A stretch of 10,139 nt of DNA, from NCBI GenBank assembly GCA_020832725.1, contig JAFIEC010000274.1, forward strand, positions 1-10,139. The letters run 5' to 3'. Source of the stretch: Paracoccaceae bacterium (GTDB lineage: Bacteria; Pseudomonadota; Alphaproteobacteria; Rhodobacterales; Rhodobacteraceae). A model generated the notes under the pieces. That model saw only the letters and a program-made list of their open reading frames with translations. It ran no database searches and had not been told where the DNA came from. Made by a program: the position numbers and the translations under genes. Below are positions 1-6,860 of this stretch, in pieces (the stretch's first letter is position 1; every line of letters begins with the position of its first letter).

Positions 1-1794
1 CGCCTCGATCACCTGGGTCATCATGTAGGTCAGTTGCCGGGCTGCATCCTCCGAGATGACCCGATCTCCCATACCGCCCTCCTGCCCCATCAGGGGGCCT
101 TGTGTCCCGCGCAGGCTCAACTCCACAAGGCCATAGGGTTCGACCGCCCGTCCGCCGTTCAACACGCCCGCATAGGCCGCCGTCATCTCCAGAAGGGTCG
201 CCTCCGACGTTCCCAGCGCCAGCGCCGGCCCTGGCACCAGGGGGCTGCGGATCCCGAAGCCGCGGGTGACCTCGCGCACGCTCTCGCGCCCGACCGCTTC
301 GGACACCTTGACCGCAACCGTATTCGACGATTGGGCAAAGGCCTGGGTCAGCGTCATCTCTCCGTCAAAGCGGTTCGAGTAGTTGCGGGGCGACCAGGGG
401 CCGGAGCCCGGCACATCGATGGTGATCGGCTCGTCATAGACGGGTGTATCGAAACGGAAGCCGAGATCGAGTGCCGCAGCGTAGACGAACAGCTTGAACG
501 CCGAGCCGGTCTGCCGCAGCGCTTGGGTTGCACGATTGAACTGGCCAGCCCGGCGCAGATCGCGCCCGCCCACCAGCGCGCGCACAGCGCCGTCTGCCGA
601 CATCACAAGGATCGCGGCCTGCGCCTCGCTGCCTTCGCGCACCCGGGTCTCGAAGACATGCACCAGTGCCTCCTCGGCCGCACGCTGGACGCGCTGGTCG
701 AAAGTGGTCCGGATGATCACGTCCTCCGTGGTCGCGCGGGTGAGGAAGGAGGGGCCTGCCTCCATCACCCAATCGGCGAAATGACCGCCCGCACGCGCCT
801 CGGCGGCCTGGGACAGGCGGGCCGGATTGGCACGCGCCTCGGCCAGTTCGGCCGTCTCGAGGTACCCCTGCTCGTGCATGAGCCGCAGGATCGTGTCGGC
901 GCGGGCCTGAGCCCGGGCAAGGTTCGTCGTCGGAGCGAAACGCGAGGGCGCAATCAGAAGCCCCGCCAGCATCGCCGCCTCGGACGGCGTGACCTGCGCC
1001 GCAGACTTCCCGAAATAGCGCTGTGAAGCGGCTTCGAAGCCCTGCGCGCCTGCTCCCAGATAGGCGCGGTTCATGTAGATCTTGAGGATGTCGTCCTTGG
1101 AATAGCGCGCCTCCATCGCCATCGCGAAGGGCACCTCCCGCAGCTTGCGCACCACCGAGGAGCGGCGACACTCCGCCTCGAACTGCGCCAGGGTCAGCCC
1201 GGCGGACGGGTCGTACGGCTCGCCCAGACACAGAAGCTTGGCCGTCTGCTGGGTGATGGTGGACCCGCCATGCCCTTCGAAGGGGCGGCGACCCGCCGCG
1301 AGGTTAATCCGGATCGCCCCCACGATACCACGGGGGCTGATCCCCCAGTGTTGCCAGAAACGGCGATCTTCGGTGGCGATGACGGCATTCACCAGATGGG
1401 GCGACATATGCTCCACCGGCAGGACGCCCCCGAATTGCTCGCCGCGCCAGGCAAAGACCTGGCCCTCGGCATCGAGCAACGTAACCGAGCCGCCCGCGCG
1501 ACCGTCCACCAGTTCGCCGGCGTCGGGCAGTCGTACGTAGTCGTAGAGAACAATGCCCCCGAAGATCAAGGCCGCCACCGCGCCCAGCCGCCATACCGCC
1601 GCCCAGATCAGTCGCACAACCGCACGCACCAGACGCGCCAGAAGCACGAAGGGCAGTGCGAGGGCAGAAGGGCGGGACGCCTTGCGCCGCGCCGGTTTTC
1701 GCGCGCGCGGGGCGGGAGCCTCGGCGCGGGGCGGGCGAGGAGTGCCGCGACGCTCGCCCTTCAGCGTCCTGCGGCCATTGCCGGTGGGTGCCAT
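1..1794 (-). CDS. Class A penicillin-binding protein (PBP1A-like transglycosylase/transpeptidase), C-terminus cut by the window edge
   Basis: Bifunctional peptidoglycan synthase: it polymerises glycan strands from lipid II and cross-links the stem peptides, anchored in the inner membrane with its domains in the periplasm. The window holds 598 residues and no stop. Residues 1-45 are Arg/Ala/Pro-rich and cytoplasmic; a membrane anchor lies near 66-86. The glycosyltransferase (GT51) domain shows the EDRRFWQHWG motif with Glu142 and GGSTITQQ at 176-183. The transpeptidase domain shows SAFK at 431-434 (nucleophile Ser431) and the SSN motif at 489-491. The third motif (KTG type) should lie beyond the left edge. 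The ATG at 1794 is the only sensible start: an in-frame TGA lies about 60 nt upstream with no other ATG between, and a weak AGCAGG ribosome site precedes it. It is divergent from glnK. Which PBP1 paralogue it is cannot be settled from this fragment. Confidence 0.93.
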   Translation of the reverse strand, partial: MAPTGNGRRTLKGERRGTPRPPRAEAPAPRARKPARRKASRPSALALPFVLLARLVRAVVRLIWAAVWRLGAVAALIFGGIVLYDYVRLPDAGELVDGRAGGSVTLLDAEGQVFAWRGEQFGGVLPVEHMSPHLVNAVIATEDRRFWQHWGISPRGIVGAIRINLAAGRRPFEGHGGSTITQQTAKLLCLGEPYDPSAGLTLAQFEAECRRSSVVRKLREVPFAMAMEARYSKDDILKIYMNRAYLGAGAQGFEAASQRYFGKSAAQVTPSEAAMLAGLLIAPSRFAPTTNLARAQARADTILRLMHEQGYLETAELAEARANPARLSQAAEARAGGHFADWVMEAGPSFLTRATTEDVIIRTTFDQRVQRAAEEALVHVFETRVREGSEAQAAILVMSADGAVRALVGGRDLRRAGQFNRATQALRQTGSAFKLFVYAAALDLGFRFDTPVYDEPITIDVPGSGPWSPRNYSNRFDGEMTLTQAFAQSSNTVAVKVSEAVGRESVREVTRGFGIRSPLVPGPALALGTSEATLLEMTAAYAGVLNGGRAVEPYGLVELSLRGTQGPLMGQEGGMGDRVISEDAARQLTYMMTQVIEA

Positions 1795-1821
1795 GTTCTC
1801 GAACCTGCTCTGTTTCGCGCG

Positions 1822-1850
1822 ACAATAGCGGGAATCCCCGGCCTTGTGGA
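1822..1850 (-). promoter_or_regulatory. Candidate sigma-70-type promoter of the penicillin-binding protein gene
   Basis: On the minus strand TCCACA (1850-1845) is separated by exactly 17 bp from TATTGT (1827-1822). Each hexamer matches the consensus at 4 of 6 positions. Transcription would begin near 1815, giving a leader of about 20 nt before the ATG at 1794. The placement is good but the match is modest, so this is a guess from spacing and position. Confidence 0.35.
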
Positions 1851-2033
1851 GACGTCAGGCACGATGCCGCAGGTGCAACATATGCCTAAAAAATAATCCG
1901 TAACCGGCATTCGCACAAATTTCCGGCAACATAGCCTGAATCTCTTCGTCATGCCATTGCCATATTCTTGCGCGCCCCCCCCGCGCCGCCAGTGTTGGAG
2001 CGCGATCCAGGGAGGCGCGACTGCGCCGTCATC

Positions 2034-2040
2034 GAGGGGG
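2034..2040 (+). promoter_or_regulatory. Ribosome binding site that fixes the GTG start of glnK
   Basis: GAGGGGG lies 6 nt before the GTG at 2047. The reading frame is open further upstream to an ATG at 1951, but that extension encodes a Pro/Cys/Ser-rich peptide unlike any PII protein. Starting at the GTG gives the universal PII N-terminus MKLIIAAIKPFKLEEV and the standard 112-residue length. Confidence 0.8.
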
Positions 2041-2046
2041 ATTAAC

Positions 2047-2385
2047 GTGAAACTCATCATTGCAGCGATCAAGCCGTTCAAGCTCGAGGAGGTGCGCGAG
2101 GCGCTCACCGCCATCGGCGTACGCGGCATGATGGTGACGGAGATAAAGGGCTTCGGCTCCCAGTCCGGCCACACCGAAATCTATCGCGGCGCCGAATACA
2201 CCGTGAACTTCGTTCCCAAGGTCAAGCTCGAGCTGGTGGTCAGCGACAGCCTGGCCGAGCAGGTGGTCGACGCCATCCAGAAGACCGCCCGCACCGACAA
2301 GATCGGCGACGGCAAGGTCTTTGTCATCGATGTCGAACATGCCGTGCGTGTGCGCACCGGCGAAACCAACGACGAAGCGCTCTGA
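2047..2385 (+). CDS. glnK: Nitrogen regulatory protein P-II (GlnK, GlnB family)
   Basis: Small trimeric signal protein that reads 2-oxoglutarate and ATP/ADP, is uridylylated by GlnD when nitrogen is scarce, and docks on AmtB to close the channel when nitrogen is plentiful. The protein is 112 residues, the usual length. The T-loop (about 37-55) carries the uridylylation target Tyr51 within YRGAEY and a second Tyr46. The B-loop is TDKIGDGK at 83-90, and the C-terminal Arg101 and Arg103 that bind nucleotide phosphates are present. The start is GTG. It lies 34 nt before amtB, and this linkage is why I call it GlnK rather than GlnB; the sequence alone does not separate the two. Co-transcription with amtB is expected. 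Nitrogen-responsive control (NtrC) is likely from family knowledge, but I found no clear NtrC site upstream. Confidence 0.95.
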   Translation: MKLIIAAIKPFKLEEVREALTAIGVRGMMVTEIKGFGSQSGHTEIYRGAEYTVNFVPKVKLELVVSDSLAEQVVDAIQKTARTDKIGDGKVFVIDVEHAVRVRTGETNDEAL

Positions 2386-2419
2386 GACGCGCGGGACGCA
2401 TCAGGAAAGGCAACTTCGC

Positions 2420-3784
2420 ATGAAACTGACGAAACTCCTTCCCCTAGCGGCGGTGGCTGTGCTGCTGCCTGCCATGGGTCTGGCGCAGGAGGCCGAAGAG
2501 GGCGCCGAAGCCGTCACCGACGCCCTTGCCGCGGTCGAGGCCCTGAACGTCGAGATGACGTTCGTCTTCAACACGCTTCTGTTCCTCATCGGTGGCTTTC
2601 TGGTTTTCTGGATGGCCGCGGGCTTTGCCATGCTGGAGGCCGGCTTCGTCCGCTCCAAGAACACGGCGATGCAGCTGACCAAGAACATCGGTCTGTTCTC
2701 GCTGGCCTCGCTGGCCTATTTCGTGGTCGGCTTCATGATCATGTATCCCGGCGATGCCTGGATCATCGACGGCTGGCTGGGCATGCCTGCCATCACCATC
2801 CTCGAGGCGGTGGGCGTGACCATCGACGAGGTCTATGACGCCGAATACGCATCGGTCGGGTCGGATTTCTTCTTCCAGCTGATGTTCTGCGCCGCCACCG
2901 CCTCGATCGTGTCGGGTGCCGTGGCCGAGCGGATCAGGCTGTGGCCCTTCTTCCTCTTCGTCGTCCTCCTGACCGGCCTCATCTACCCGATCCAGGCCTC
3001 CTGGTCCTGGGGCGAGGGCTGGCTGGACGATGCCGGCTTCCTTGACTTCGCCGGCTCCTCCATCGTGCACTCGGCAGGTGGCTGGGCGGCACTGGCGGGC
3101 TGCATCCTGCTTGGTGCGCGGCGCGGCAAGTACGGGCCCGACGGCAAGGTCAATCCGATCCCGGGCTCCAACCTTGCACTGGCCACGCTGGGCGTGTTCA
3201 TCCTGTGGATGGGCTGGTTCGGCTTCAACGGTGGCTCCGAGCTGGCGCTGGGCAGTGCCGATGCGGCGGCCAATGTCAGCCGGATCTTCGCCAACACCAA
3301 CACCGCCGCTGCGGCGGGCGCGGTCGCGGCCCTGATCCTCAGCCAGCTTCTCTACAAGAAGCCCGACCTGACACTGGCGCTCAACGGTGCCCTGGCAGGC
3401 CTGGTGTCGATTACCGCCGAGCCGCTGGAGCCGAGCCTCGGGCTGGCCACCATCATCGGGGCCATCGGCGGTGTCATCGTGGTGGTCACCGTGCCGCTGC
3501 TTGACAAGCTGAAGATCGACGATGTGGTCGGAGCGATCCCGGTGCACCTCTTCGCCGGCATCTGGGGCACACTGGCCGTGGTCCTGTCGAACGACGAGGC
3601 CACCATCGGTGCCCAGATCACCGGCATCGTCGCCATCGGCGCGTTCATGTTCGTGGCCTCGTTCGTCGTGTTGTTCATCATCAAGGCGGTGATCGGTCTG
3701 CGCGTGGATGCCGAGGCCGAGGAGATGGGGCTCGACAAGGCGGAACTGGGGATGGAGGCCTATCCCGACTTCTCGCGCGGCTGA
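2420..3784 (+). CDS. amtB: Ammonium transporter AmtB
   Basis: Inner-membrane trimeric ammonium channel (Amt/Mep/Rh family), 454 residues. Residues 1-22 look like a cleaved signal peptide (hydrophobic core, then AMGLAQ), followed by an acidic Glu/Ala-rich linker and about 11 membrane helices. The pore twin histidines are visible as His217 (in SSIVHSAGGW) and His376 (in IPVHLFAGIWG), 159 residues apart. The family signature around MFCAATASIVSGAVAER lies near 155-175. The tail ends in GMEAYPDFSRG, typical of bacterial Amt proteins whose cytoplasmic C-terminus interacts with GlnK. The ATG at 2420 is chosen because GGAAAGG (2404-2410) precedes it by 9 nt and the signal peptide begins there; the frame is open upstream into glnK but that part overlaps glnK coding sequence. 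The gene is second in a glnK-amtB operon and is followed by an intrinsic terminator. Confidence 0.96.
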   Translation: MKLTKLLPLAAVAVLLPAMGLAQEAEEGAEAVTDALAAVEALNVEMTFVFNTLLFLIGGFLVFWMAAGFAMLEAGFVRSKNTAMQLTKNIGLFSLASLAYFVVGFMIMYPGDAWIIDGWLGMPAITILEAVGVTIDEVYDAEYASVGSDFFFQLMFCAATASIVSGAVAERIRLWPFFLFVVLLTGLIYPIQASWSWGEGWLDDAGFLDFAGSSIVHSAGGWAALAGCILLGARRGKYGPDGKVNPIPGSNLALATLGVFILWMGWFGFNGGSELALGSADAAANVSRIFANTNTAAAAGAVAALILSQLLYKKPDLTLALNGALAGLVSITAEPLEPSLGLATIIGAIGGVIVVVTVPLLDKLKIDDVVGAIPVHLFAGIWGTLAVVLSNDEATIGAQITGIVAIGAFMFVASFVVLFIIKAVIGLRVDAEAEEMGLDKAELGMEAYPDFSRG

Positions 3785-3816
3785 CACCTCCTCCCGTCAG
3801 CAACGCGACACCACTG

Positions 3817-3844
3817 CCCCGGGCCGAAAGGCCCGGGGTTTTTT
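3817..3844 (+). terminator. Intrinsic terminator of the glnK-amtB operon
   Basis: A perfect 9-bp stem, CCCCGGGCC (3817-3825) pairing with GGCCCGGGG (3830-3838), is closed by a GAAA tetraloop and followed directly by six T residues (3839-3844). It starts 32 nt after the amtB stop. It is oriented for the plus strand: the other side of the hairpin lacks a T tract in the minus direction, so it is not an obvious terminator for the convergent methyltransferase gene. Confidence 0.93.
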
Positions 3845-3879
3845 CGTCTTGTCGCAGGGGCGGGCCCTGTCGTCCGCGC

Positions 3880-3897
3880 CCGCAGCCTCAGCTGCGG
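3880..3897 (-). other. Perfect 7-bp inverted repeat over the methyltransferase stop codon
   Basis: CCGCAGC (3880-3886) and GCTGCGG (3891-3897) flank a 4-nt loop that contains the stop codon of the methyltransferase gene. In the mRNA this folds into a tight GC-rich hairpin. No T tract follows, so it is not a canonical intrinsic terminator; it could protect the 3' end, assist factor-dependent termination, or be chance in GC-rich DNA. Confidence 0.3.
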
Positions 3898-4694
3898 CGC
3901 AGCAGGATCAGGCGGTATTCATGGCGGGCAGCAAAGGTCTGTTCCCGTCGCGAAGGGCGCAGGAACCGATCCATCGCCCGGCCAAGAAACACCTCTGCCA
4001 GACGGGAACGCAGCGGATAGGCCGTGCGCAGATCCGCCCGCAGCCGGGCGAGAAACGGCCCGAAATGCGCGTTCTTCAGATGATCGAGCACCAGGAACGT
4101 GGGCAGGATCGCCTCTGTCAGGTCATCATCCTGAACGATCTCGAACACCCCCTGGTGGGCCACCTCATCGACAAAGGCGCGGTGCGTGCCCCGGGTCTCG
4201 TCACCCGACCCGCCATCACGCCGGAAATAATCGAAGATCAGAACATGCGATTGCGCATAGCGCGCCGCCTGGGCCAGTGCCGGCGCAAGCGCGATATAGT
4301 GAAAGCTCTCGGCAAAGAGGCACATGTCGAAACGCTTGGGGCTGTCAAAGGCCTCGAAGGTGACATCATGAACAGGCGTTCCCTCGCCCAGCTTGGCCCG
4401 GGCCATGGCGTTGAGCTGCTCGGAGGGGCAGAGGCACTCCAGCCGGTAGCCCATGGCCCGCAACGCCCGCGCATTCGCGCCGGTGCCCGAACCCACATCG
4501 AGGATCGTCTCGATCCCCTCGGGGATGGTCGCTGCCAGCTTGTCGAAATAGGCCTGCTGCGCGCGGCCCAGCGCCTCGGCCGACGGCGTTTCCGGCGGCC
4601 CCTCGGGCCAGTAGCCGTAATGCGCAAAACCGTGCCCGAAAACAGCCTCGGCAAGAAGCGCCTCGAAATCGAGCTGCGTATCCTTGAACTTCAT
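3888..4694 (-). CDS. Class I SAM-dependent methyltransferase, substrate unknown
   Basis: A 268-residue protein with a Rossmann-type methyltransferase core. Motif I is ILDVGSGTG at 64-72, followed by a second strand (YRLECLCPS, near 83-91) and a motif-II-like DMCLFAESFHYI at 123-134. The N-terminus carries HYGYWPEG at 25-32, a feature seen in several small-molecule methyltransferases. The C-terminal third (about 195-268) is family-specific and I cannot assign a substrate. The ATG at 4694 is preferred over an in-frame ATG 48 nt upstream because AGGGG lies 7 nt before it and the extra residues are low-complexity. It follows paaE in the same direction with an 85-nt gap, so it may be a tail gene of the paa operon or an independent unit (a TTGACA box is in the gap). 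A role in phenylacetate metabolism is not shown. Confidence 0.88.
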   Translation of the reverse strand: MKFKDTQLDFEALLAEAVFGHGFAHYGYWPEGPPETPSAEALGRAQQAYFDKLAATIPEGIETILDVGSGTGANARALRAMGYRLECLCPSEQLNAMARAKLGEGTPVHDVTFEAFDSPKRFDMCLFAESFHYIALAPALAQAARYAQSHVLIFDYFRRDGGSGDETRGTHRAFVDEVAHQGVFEIVQDDDLTEAILPTFLVLDHLKNAHFGPFLARLRADLRTAYPLRSRLAEVFLGRAMDRFLRPSRREQTFAARHEYRLILLRRS

Positions 4695-4707
4695 GGGGCG
4701 CCCCTGT

Positions 4708-4730
4708 CGCGGCGTCTCTGCGTCGCCGCG
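4708..4730 (-). other. Inverted repeat in the leader of the methyltransferase gene
   Basis: CGCGGCG (4708-4714) and CGCCGCG (4724-4730) form a perfect 7-bp stem with a 9-nt loop, just upstream of the ribosome site of the methyltransferase. It would sit in the 5' leader of a transcript begun at the candidate promoter nearby. GC-only arms of this size can arise by chance in this genome. Confidence 0.25.
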
Positions 4731-4732
4731 CC

Positions 4733-4761
4733 GCAAAAGCATGCAGGCGGAGGGGTGTCAA
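4733..4761 (-). promoter_or_regulatory. Candidate promoter of the methyltransferase gene (perfect -35 box)
   Basis: On the minus strand a perfect TTGACA (4761-4756) lies in the 85-nt gap after paaE. At 17-bp spacing the -10 position reads TTTTGC (4738-4733), a poor match to TATAAT. A perfect -35 box in GC-rich intergenic DNA is suggestive but not sufficient; the gene could equally be read through from paaE, since no terminator is visible between them. Confidence 0.35.
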
Positions 4762-4779
4762 CCGCGAGGGGGCTGTGCC

Positions 4780-5841
4780 TCAGGCCGCGTCGAAATCCAG
4801 AACCAGCCGCTCGGTGACCGGCCGCGCCTGGCAGGCCAGGGTGAAACCTGCCTCCACCTCCCAGGGCTGCAGCGAATAGTTCACCGCCATCTCGGCCGCG
4901 CCCTCCACCACCCGGCAGCGGCAGGTGCAGCACATTCCGCCCTTGCAGGAGAACGGCAGCTCCAGCCCCTGGCGGTGGGCCGCGTCGATGATGCTGGCAT
5001 CACCGGCCCCCAGTGCGAAACGCCGTCTCGCGCCATCGAGGATGACCTCGACGCTCACCCCATCGGACGCGGCCCGCGATGCCCGTTCGGACGGAGGTGC
5101 GCCCCGCACGCCCTCGGCCGGGGTGAAACGCTCGGAATGGATGCCCCCCTCGGGCACGCCCAACCCGACAAGCGCCTGTGACACCGCGTCGATCATCTCG
5201 CCGGGGCCACAGACGAACACCCCATCGGCCCTGCCCGGATCGATCGCGCCGGTGCGGGCCAGGGCCGAGAGCTTGCCCGCATCGATCCGCCCTTCAAGCA
5301 ACGGCACATCCTGCCCCTCGCGGCTGAGGATATGGATCAGGGTCAGCCGATCCATGTAGCGATCCTTCAGCGCGTCCAGCGCCTCGCGGAACATGATCGA
5401 GCCCGTCGTCCGGTTGCCATAGACCAGCGTCACCTCGGCCCCCCGCGCCAGTGCGGCCCGGGCGATGGAGAGCATCGGCGTGACGCCCGAACCTGCGGCG
5501 ATGAGCAGGATCCGCTCCTCGTCACCCAGAACGAAGCGCCCCTCGGGTGTCATCACCCGCAGCTTGTCACCCGGCATCAGACCCTGATGCGCCAGCCCCG
5601 AGAACAGCCCCCCCGGAACATGCCGGATGCCCACGGTCAGCCGGTCTTCTCCGGGCAGCGAGCACAGCGAATAGGAGCGCCGCACATCCACGCCGTCGAT
5701 CTCGGCACGCAGGGTCAGATACTGGCCCGGGCGAAAGGCATAGGCCTCGCGCAGCGTCTCCGGCAGATCAAGGCTCAGCGCCACGGCATCCTCGGCCTCG
5801 GGGCGGATCTCGGCGATGCGCAGCTCGTGAAAAGCGGGCAT
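4780..5841 (-). CDS. paaE: Phenylacetyl-CoA 1,2-epoxidase reductase subunit PaaE
   Basis: NAD(P)H-dependent reductase that passes electrons through FAD and a plant-type [2Fe-2S] cluster to the diiron site of PaaA. The 353 residues show the family order: FAD domain with RRSYSLCS at 54-61, nucleotide-binding domain with GSGVTPML at 117-124 and VFVCGPGEM at 208-216, then a C-terminal ferredoxin domain with cluster ligands Cys299, Cys304, Cys307 and Cys337 (C-x4-C-x2-C-x29-C). Two further cysteines (305 and 309) lie inside the cluster loop. The ATG at 5841 follows a GAGAGG ribosome site at about 8 nt. It is the last recognisable paa gene of the operon, 24 nt after paaD. Length and domain order match PaaE; similar reductases exist for other diiron oxygenases, but the neighbours settle it. 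Confidence 0.96.
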   Translation of the reverse strand: MPAFHELRIAEIRPEAEDAVALSLDLPETLREAYAFRPGQYLTLRAEIDGVDVRRSYSLCSLPGEDRLTVGIRHVPGGLFSGLAHQGLMPGDKLRVMTPEGRFVLGDEERILLIAAGSGVTPMLSIARAALARGAEVTLVYGNRTTGSIMFREALDALKDRYMDRLTLIHILSREGQDVPLLEGRIDAGKLSALARTGAIDPGRADGVFVCGPGEMIDAVSQALVGLGVPEGGIHSERFTPAEGVRGAPPSERASRAASDGVSVEVILDGARRRFALGAGDASIIDAAHRQGLELPFSCKGGMCCTCRCRVVEGAAEMAVNYSLQPWEVEAGFTLACQARPVTERLVLDFDAA

Positions 5842-5865
5842 GGGGTTTCCTCTCTGTCTCGCGCC

Positions 5866-6351
5866 TCAGAGGCACTTGAAATAGTCGAACGGCTCCCGGC
5901 ACGACAGGCAGCGGTAATGCGCCTTGCACGGGGTAGAGCCGAATTCGGACAGCCGCTCAGTGGTGGTGGACCCGCAATGCGGGCAGGTCACCAGTGTTTC
6001 GCCGAACAGCGCCCGCACCGAATTGCCAGCCTTCTCGGGCGGTGCGATGCCATAGGCGCGCAGCTTTTCCCGGCCTTCCTCGGTAATCCAGTCGGTGGTC
6101 CATGGCGGCGAGAGCACCCGCTCGATCCGCACATCAAATCCCGCGCCCGCAAGGGCCCCCTCGATCGCCAGCTCGATCGCCGCGGTTGCGGGGCATCCGG
6201 AATAAGTGGGCGTCACCCGTGCCACCACCACAGGGCCTTCGGCGCGCAGGTCGCGCAGGATGCCGAGGTCCGCCACGGTCACCACGGGGATTTCGGGGTC
6301 GGGCACGGCGGCGGCCACCTCCCATGCATGGGCAAGATCGGGGGCACTCAT
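5866..6351 (-). CDS. paaD: Phenylacetyl-CoA epoxidase accessory protein PaaD (MIP18/DUF59 family)
   Basis: A 161-residue protein required for phenylacetyl-CoA epoxidase function in vivo; family knowledge points to a role in metal or Fe-S assembly rather than catalysis. The N-terminal DUF59 domain shows DPEIPVVTVADLG (18-30) and the TPTYSGCPA motif (48-55, with Cys53). The C-terminus has a metal-binding-like cysteine set: CPHC at 123-126 and CLSC at 148-151, plus Cys142 and Cys160. The start is the ATG at 6351, which overlaps the stop of the preceding DUF3291 gene by 4 nt (ATGA), with GCGAGGT a few bases upstream, so translation is probably coupled. The frame is open further upstream but that part is a shadow of the DUF3291 gene. 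Confidence 0.95.
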   Translation of the reverse strand: MSAPDLAHAWEVAAAVPDPEIPVVTVADLGILRDLRAEGPVVVARVTPTYSGCPATAAIELAIEGALAGAGFDVRIERVLSPPWTTDWITEEGREKLRAYGIAPPEKAGNSVRALFGETLVTCPHCGSTTTERLSEFGSTPCKAHYRCLSCREPFDYFKCL

Positions 6352-6860
6352 GTGATGACCTCGCCTGTTCGCGCGGTGCTGCCGCGCCCCTGTGCCTTGT
6401 TGCGCAGGGCGCGCAACTCGGGGAAGGCCTCCCATCCGAATGCGTGCGGGCCCGACCCCGCGCAATCCAGCCGCTCCTTGCGGGCGCAGGCCTCGGCAAG
6501 CGTCGGGCGCGCGCCCTCGGGCTGCCACCACAACACCAGCGCCGCACCCTTCAGGGGCCCGAACCAAGCGGCCCGGTCGCGAAAAAAGCGCCGGTGCACG
6601 GTGCGAAACGCGAAATCCGCCAGCGCAGCGGCATCGCGCCAGACCGACAGGGTCCATGTCATGCGCGGATCACCCGCCACCAGCTGGCCATCGTCGGGAT
6701 GCCGCCAGACGAGGCCCGGATGCCGGTCGGCAAGCGCGTTCATGCGCGCGACATTGTCGGTGAACCCTGCCATCCCCGGATGATCCAGCGGCCAGCGCGC
6801 ATGCGCGAGGTTGAACTGCGCAAGCTGCGCCCCCGCGCCCGCTGATGCGCCGCCTACCAT
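6348..6860 (-). CDS. DUF3291 family protein embedded in the paa operon
   Basis: A 170-residue protein I recognise as DUF3291 by its pattern: AQLAQFNLAHARWPLDHP near the N-terminus, then TWTLSVWRD (68-76), HRRFFRDRAAWF (89-100) and VLWWQPEGARPTLAEA (109-124). The family is related to the small dimeric alpha/beta-barrel (antibiotic-biosynthesis-monooxygenase-like) fold; its function is unknown. There is no signal peptide or membrane segment, so it is probably cytoplasmic. The ATG at 6860 lies inside the end of paaC (7-nt overlap) and the stop overlaps the paaD start by 4 nt, so expression is tied to the epoxidase operon. The same frame stays open upstream through paaC, but that stretch is antisense-free shadow sequence without homology. 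A role in supporting or sensing the epoxidase reaction is an inference from position only. Confidence 0.88.
   Translation of the reverse strand: MVGGASAGAGAQLAQFNLAHARWPLDHPGMAGFTDNVARMNALADRHPGLVWRHPDDGQLVAGDPRMTWTLSVWRDAAALADFAFRTVHRRFFRDRAAWFGPLKGAALVLWWQPEGARPTLAEACARKERLDCAGSGPHAFGWEAFPELRALRNKAQGRGSTARTGEVIT

Noticed and set aside
431..513. The transpeptidase nucleophile motif of the penicillin-binding protein reads TGSAFKLF rather than the common PGSxFKP
   Set aside because: The catalytic Ser and Lys are intact, and a Leu after the Lys is, to my knowledge, usual in this alphaproteobacterial PBP subfamily, so it is not a sign of inactivation.
1904..1928. Direct repeat of CCGGCA (1904-1909 and 1923-1928) in the PBP-glnK intergenic region
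   Set aside because: The 19-bp period is close to two helical turns, but a 6-bp GC-rich word repeated once is easily expected by chance and no other site supports it.
1957..1971. Possible sigma-54 promoter (TTGCCA, 5 bp, TTGC) upstream of glnK
   Set aside because: The TTGC half and the spacing fit, but the -24 element lacks the near-invariant GG and matches only 3 of 6 positions. There is also no recognisable NtrC-type palindrome upstream, so I do not call it.
1951..2046. N-terminal extension of glnK from the ATG at 1951
   Set aside because: The extension is unlike PII proteins, and a GTG with a GAGGGGG ribosome site gives the conserved 112-residue protein.
2444..3787. Long open frame antisense to amtB (447 codons)
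   Set aside because: It is a His/Asp/Arg/Gly-rich translation with no recognisable domain, produced by the GC-rich codon bias of amtB on the other strand.
3855..3869. Short inverted repeat CAGGG / CCCTG between the amtB terminator and the methyltransferase stop
   Set aside because: A 5-bp GC-rich stem without a T tract on either strand is too weak to call a terminator.
5332..6783. Long plus-strand open frame (483 codons) across paaE, paaD and the DUF3291 gene
   Set aside because: It crosses three well-supported minus-strand genes, has no domain or credible ribosome site, and is a shadow frame.
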